From Candidatus Gullanella endobia (lineage in GTDB: Bacteria; Pseudomonadota; Gammaproteobacteria; Enterobacterales; Enterobacteriaceae): a DNA stretch of 64,000 bases. The stretch is from positions 186,001 to 250,000 of the forward strand of contig NZ_LN999832.1 of the NCBI RefSeq assembly GCF_900048035.1. Reading direction: 5' to 3'. A model generated the notes under the pieces. That model was not told where the DNA came from. It ran no database searches and saw only the letters and a list, made by a program, of their open reading frames with translations. Every line of letters begins with the position of its first letter. Positions within the stretch are counted from its first letter, which is position 1. The translations under genes and the position numbers were made by a program. This document shows, piece by piece, positions 59,800 through 64,000 of the stretch.

Positions 59800-61790
59800 G
59801 ATATAAAAACGCCGAAATAGAATCTATTATGTCTAGCAAGAGTCGGAAAAACAAGTTATATATCACTACTAAAAGTAATAGTGAAACGTTGTAATAAACA
59901 AATTTGATAGCAGTTGCTTGATAGAAGGTATTGCTATAACTAATAGAATTTATTATCGTAGTTGGTTTGGATTATATTAGCACGTCAAAAGTCGAATAAA
60001 TAAAATAACGTGGTTGATATAATTATAATTACAGTTAATTAGGCGAATAAAAGTATAGCATCATCGTGAATGATCAATGTTACTATACCGTTTTAATGGT
60101 TTGTTACTTTTTTGCTAAACGATAAATTTCAATCGCCATATTTAGAAATAAGAATCCTCCTGTGCTAATACTGAAAAGATTTCGATACTACGAAAAAATT
60201 ATAACTAAAATATTAATTTATTTTCTCTAGAAAAGTAATTTTGTACTTAAGAATACAATCATGACTATTTTTAATTATTATTGAATTAACAAAAATAGAT
60301 CATTTTCGGATATTGTGTACTTTTAAAGTATGGTTTAGTAATACCATTAAACATAACAAATATTACTAAAAGAAATCATACCAGGATATCCTAACGGTTA
60401 TTAGGATAGTTACTATAAATAAAATGCAATAACATAGACTAGAACAGATTAGTGCAAGAGACAAATAATCTAGAACAACATTGATAAGATATAATAATAT
60501 TATTAGTTTTAGCTTCACATTTAAAGATTTTATCAATTAATATGGATTTATAATACTACTTGCATGCTTAGCGAGTGATAAAATCACAATAATATACTAT
60601 TTTGACTTAAAAGAAGTCAAAGAAAAATTGATAGTGTTATAAAATAGTTATAAGAAATCCTCTTTTTCTAAAGAGAACTATTATAAATGATATATCTATA
60701 CCAATTTATGAACAGTAGTAATTAGCTGTAGAGTAGATCCAGTTATTAATAGATAAAAGTATGAATATTAGTAAAACAATAGCAAATATAGTATATGAGT
60801 TATGTATTCATCACGCTGATAAAATAATTATTTTGTGCTAGAAAAAGAATATCAAGTATTTAATGCCCTAGTGTAATTATTGAGATAAATCTTTATAAGA
60901 ACGAAAGTAATAATTAAAAATTAAACTCTCTATTGTAACAATGCGATAATGCTACTACTCTTGAGAGTATTAATCAGGAAACTATCAAACAGAGTTTTTC
61001 AGTATTTTAGTCGAAAATATAATATTAATTACAATAATTATACTGAAATATAGTCAGTTATGTTTTCATAAAACTTAGCATATAAGATTATATTAATATA
61101 ATAAGATAGTTAGGATTTGTTTAGAATCACTATATTATAGCATAATAGCGTTAGTATAAAAATTTTATTTTAATAAACTAAGAATAGTGATATTTATAAC
61201 TATTAGTTTTCTAATTAAAAAAGCAGTTTCGATTAATTATATCTTATTATATAAAATTAAAGTTTTTAACGAAGTTTATTATCTAATAGATATAGATAGC
61301 TAATATTATGTTTAGCATATACTATTATAGTAATAATCTATCATGCCGATTTATGCAGTAAATATAAGATAATTTTTAAAAAACTCCGATTAATTTTTGT
61401 TATATACTAAAATACTACTTAGTAATGCTTAATTTTTTTATATATAGCAGAAATACAGCTTTTGCTATGACTATACTATTAGTTGAGAATGATCATTCTG
61501 GTTTACTTAATACTAATATACAGTATTTTAATAGAAATTTTCTAAGATAAGATCTCTGAAATTATTAAACTCAGAATAGAGCATTTGGCTGATTAATATA
61601 TGACAGAAACAACTGTAATATATTTGCTATCTACGATTAGCAGTCAATAATTAACTATGAAAAGTTTATCAGAAACACACCATACCTTTATGTTCTACCA
61701 TTAAATTTATGAGTAATATTTAAGCATATCTACTTTTAAAGTAGATATACTTCATAAGTATTTATTAAAATTTATTTAATTTCATACTAA
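59800..61790 (+). pseudogene. yoaA: yoaA fossil (DinG/XPD-like helicase)
   Basis: Near 59835-59920 the plus strand reads L-A-R-V-G-K-T-S-Y, matching the Walker A region EAGTGTGKTYAY of YoaA. It continues K-V-I-V-K-R-C-N-K-Q-I, two stops, then Q-L-L-D-R, matching KKVIISTGSKALQDQLYSRD residue for residue apart from one short gap. E. coli yoaA (636 residues) lies directly upstream of tsaB; the Walker A should be about 1.8 kb before tsaB and is 1.96 kb here. Boundaries beyond the matched segment are inferred from that spacing. YoaA acts in repair of replication-blocking damage with HolC. Confidence 0.6.
61727..61747. repeat. 21-bp palindrome just upstream of tsaB
   Basis: TATCTACTTT (61727-61736), one central T, then AAAGTAGATA (61738-61747). 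It lies 50 bp before the tsaB start and could be the terminator of the former yoaA or an operator-like site. No evidence separates these. Confidence 0.3.
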
Positions 61791-61798
61791 GGTTTTGA

Positions 61799-62500
61799 AT
61801 GTCTACTCGTATATTAGCTATTGATACAGCAACAGAAGCATGTTCTGTTGCACTGATGCTCGATAATGATTTATTATTAGAGCGTTTTATCTTTGCCCCA
61901 CGTAAACATACACAGTATGTTCTACCAATGGTAGATGATCTTCTAGCAGAAGCTAATATAACGCTTAAAAACCTTGATGCATTAGCATTTAGTAGTGGTC
62001 CTGGTAGTTTTACTGGTATTCGTATTGGTATTGGTATTGCTCAGGGATTAGCGTTAGGGGCTAATTTACCACTTATCAGTGTATCTACTTTAGTCGCATT
62101 AGCAGAAGGCGCTTGGCGCCAAACCGGTATTTATCAGGTATTAACTGCCATAGATGCACGTATGGGCGAAGTGTATTGGGCACCATATCAACGTCAAGCG
62201 GGCGTTTGGTTAACTAAGGAACGTGAAGCTATAATGGCACCCGAAGCTCTTTCAACTCTAAGCAAAAATCTATCAGGTTGCTGGGCTACCGCTGGTACTG
62301 GATGGCAAACTTATCCGAATCTCCTTCATCATGAAGGGTTAACACTAATTTCGGGAAATACGTTATTTTCGAACGCACGAGATATTTTATCGATAGCACT
62401 ACATTATTATCACCATGGTAGCATTCAACCAGTAACACTTGTTGAACCAACTTATTTACATGACAAAGTAGCATGGAAAAAATTATCAGACCGGGTTTAA
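61799..62500 (+). CDS. tsaB: tRNA t6A37 threonylcarbamoyltransferase subunit TsaB
   Basis: Non-catalytic partner of TsaD in making threonylcarbamoyladenosine at position 37 of ANN-decoding tRNAs, together with TsaC and TsaE. The product is 233 residues (231 in E. coli) with the ASKHA-type N-terminus ILAIDTATEACSVAL, the loop FSSGPGSFTGIRIGIGIAQGL, and ATG 61799 after AAGGTTTTGA. Its retention fits the pattern of keeping core translation-quality functions. In E. coli yoaA is upstream and yeaY, fadD and rnd are downstream; all are lost or decayed here. Confidence 0.96.
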   Translation: MSTRILAIDTATEACSVALMLDNDLLLERFIFAPRKHTQYVLPMVDDLLAEANITLKNLDALAFSSGPGSFTGIRIGIGIAQGLALGANLPLISVSTLVALAEGAWRQTGIYQVLTAIDARMGEVYWAPYQRQAGVWLTKEREAIMAPEALSTLSKNLSGCWATAGTGWQTYPNLLHHEGLTLISGNTLFSNARDILSIALHYYHHGSIQPVTLVEPTYLHDKVAWKKLSDRV

Positions 62501-63902
62501 AGGTTAAATTTATTCGATCGATAAAAAATAAAGTATTAGATTCATTAATGAATTTATATATTATATTTAACTTAAAGCTTTACTTAAATATCGATTGCAT
62601 GAATTTAATACGACCGATTTTATTTTAATAATTATTGCTTTTAACATTATAATACTAATCTAATCCATTTAGATATTTTCCAAATTCTAGAGTATTATTT
62701 TATGTATGTGATGCACGCCACATAGTTTTTCTATTTAATAAAAAATTTTATCAATAAATAATTTAAATGATCAATAATAAAATGAAAGTTTTCAAACAAG
62801 AATTATTAAAATTTCACTTTAATTAAATTATGATATAATACTCATTAATATAAGCTATCTATAGAAATATAGATACATTTTAATAAAAATTAATGAACTT
62901 AATAATCTATTATATTTAATAATACAACAGATAATTCTTATTGACTATTTTAATATTTTGATTATAAATGCAAAAAATATATTAAAATGACAAATTTTTT
63001 ACTTATACAGAATTATAAGCATATAATTATAAATACTTATAACTGATACATTAAGCTGCATCAGTTATAAAAAAATATATTTAAATTCATTAGACTATAA
63101 TTATTTTTATAGTTTATTTTTATAGCCTATATGTTACTGGATCTATTTTAATAGAAATATATTACTATACTAGTAAATACTTTATTATTAGATTTTTGTT
63201 TCTTTAACTTTATTTGCATTTATGAATTTATTTAAGCAGAGATATAAAATAGTCAATCTGAAAAAATAATTGTAACCATTTTATTTACTCATAATAGTAA
63301 TACACCTTATCTTATATAATTTATCTAGTACTACGTAAACCCATTTAAGTAAGTTTTTTCTAATTTCTCAATAAAAGAGAAAAGGAGAAGAGAACAATAA
63401 TAAATTATTAATCTGTTACTATGTATAAGGTATTTATGTATAATAAATACTAAAAATCCACATCAGCATTGATATATAATGATAGATACTAATTTTTATA
63501 TCCGTATTTGTTATTTTAATCTTGTTTGATGCCATATTTTCATTGTATGATTTTTAAATTTACTAACGTACTTTTGCTTTAGATTAATAGCTTTTAATTT
63601 CCCCCCCACACTTCCTTGCAGATTATTAGATTCTTTAATTATTAGATATCTTCAGAGAAGATTTAGAAATGCTTTGATATAAAATTACTATGTAATCGAT
63701 AGCTAATAATTAGCTTATTGAATAATAATAAAAAATTAAGAGCTAATAGCAAATAATACTTTCATGGCTAAATATTATTGTTAATATCAGTTCTCCGTTT
63801 TTTAGAAAAACTACTAATTACTAATCTATCGTGTTATCAATTTATTTATAATTTTCAATAACTACCTTGTTGATTAGTTTCAAATGCATTAAATATCGAT
63901 TC
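62501..63902. other. 1.4 kb gene-free region between tsaB and minE
   Basis: This would correspond to yeaY-fadD-rnd in enterobacteria where rnd adjoins min. I could not align any fragment of FadD or Rnd. A run of seven C at 63601-63607 is exceptional in this sequence. Confidence 0.55.
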
Positions 63903-64000
63903 TTATTCTATGCTTTCTTCTGTTTCTAATAAAGCTATGTTTAGTTCAAGAATTGAGATATTTCCATCTTTTTCCAGCTGCATCGAGAGCATTTTAGAAT
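63903..64000 (-). CDS. minE: Cell-division topological specificity factor MinE, C-terminal end only
   Basis: The last 31 codons, ending at a TAA at 63903-63905, read S-K-M-L-S-M-Q-L-E-K-D-G-N-I-S-I-L-E-L-N-I-A-L-L-E-T-E-E-S-I-E. This matches the E. coli MinE C-terminus [24 protein letters not shown]. It belongs to the topological-specificity domain that dimerises and counters MinC/D at midcell. The 5' part lies beyond the window. Retention implies that the Min system is kept in this organism. Confidence 0.9.
   Translation of the reverse strand, partial: SKMLSMQLEKDGNISILELNIALLETEESIE

Noticed and set aside
63595-63620. C7 tract as a phase-variation switch
   Set aside because: There is no coding frame across it and no promoter context.

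Overview
This window looks like part of the chromosome of an obligate, long-established insect endosymbiont of the Enterobacterales. Every recognisable protein is closest to the Escherichia coli family member and usually within a few residues of its length. The DNA is extremely AT-rich, there are no insertion sequences, prophages or CRISPR arrays, and only about 30 kb (47%) of the 64 kb is genes. I cannot name the species. The rest is AT-rich DNA, at least part of which is very old gene debris lying exactly where E. coli synteny predicts.

Layout, left to right. (1) 1-6087: partial engB (-) and typA (+), with 3.7 kb between them where E. coli has yihI, hemN and glnGLA. (2) 6288-14844: ychF, pth, prs and lolB on minus, then prfA, prmC and kdsA on plus. 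This is the E. coli kdsA-ychF block with ispE and hemA reduced to recognisable fossils. (3) 19989-27158: thrS-infC-rpmI-rplT-pheS-pheT-ihfA, the classic translation operon. It keeps the AUU start of infC and a probable thrS translational operator. (4) 30320-38112: complete sufABCDSE, then pykF and tRNA-Val(GAC) on minus. (5) 40360-48735: grxD, rnt, tyrS, nth, in E. coli order with multi-kilobase gaps. (6) 53260-64000: manXYZ (-) divergent from yoaE (+), a dead yoaA, tsaB (+) and the end of minE (-).

The retained functions fit a reduced symbiont. They cover translation (RF1 and its methylase, three aminoacyl-tRNA synthetases, IF3, L20, L35, Pth, TsaB, TypA, EngB), Fe-S assembly through SUF plus GrxD, LPS core sugar synthesis (KdsA), lipoprotein insertion (LolB), sugar uptake by one PTS feeding pyruvate kinase, PRPP synthesis, base-excision repair (Nth), RNA maturation (RNase T), DNA bending (IHF alpha) and division-site placement (MinE).

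The most interesting signals are not a new system but decay in progress: lolB split by a one-base shift in an A9 tract, legible fossils of hemA, ispE, yoaA and probably hemN, long inverted repeats stranded in gene-free DNA, and old translational control elements preserved in thrS-infC. A compact, GC-richer island between manX and yoaE is the best candidate for an unannotated functional element. I found no convincing novel multigene system.
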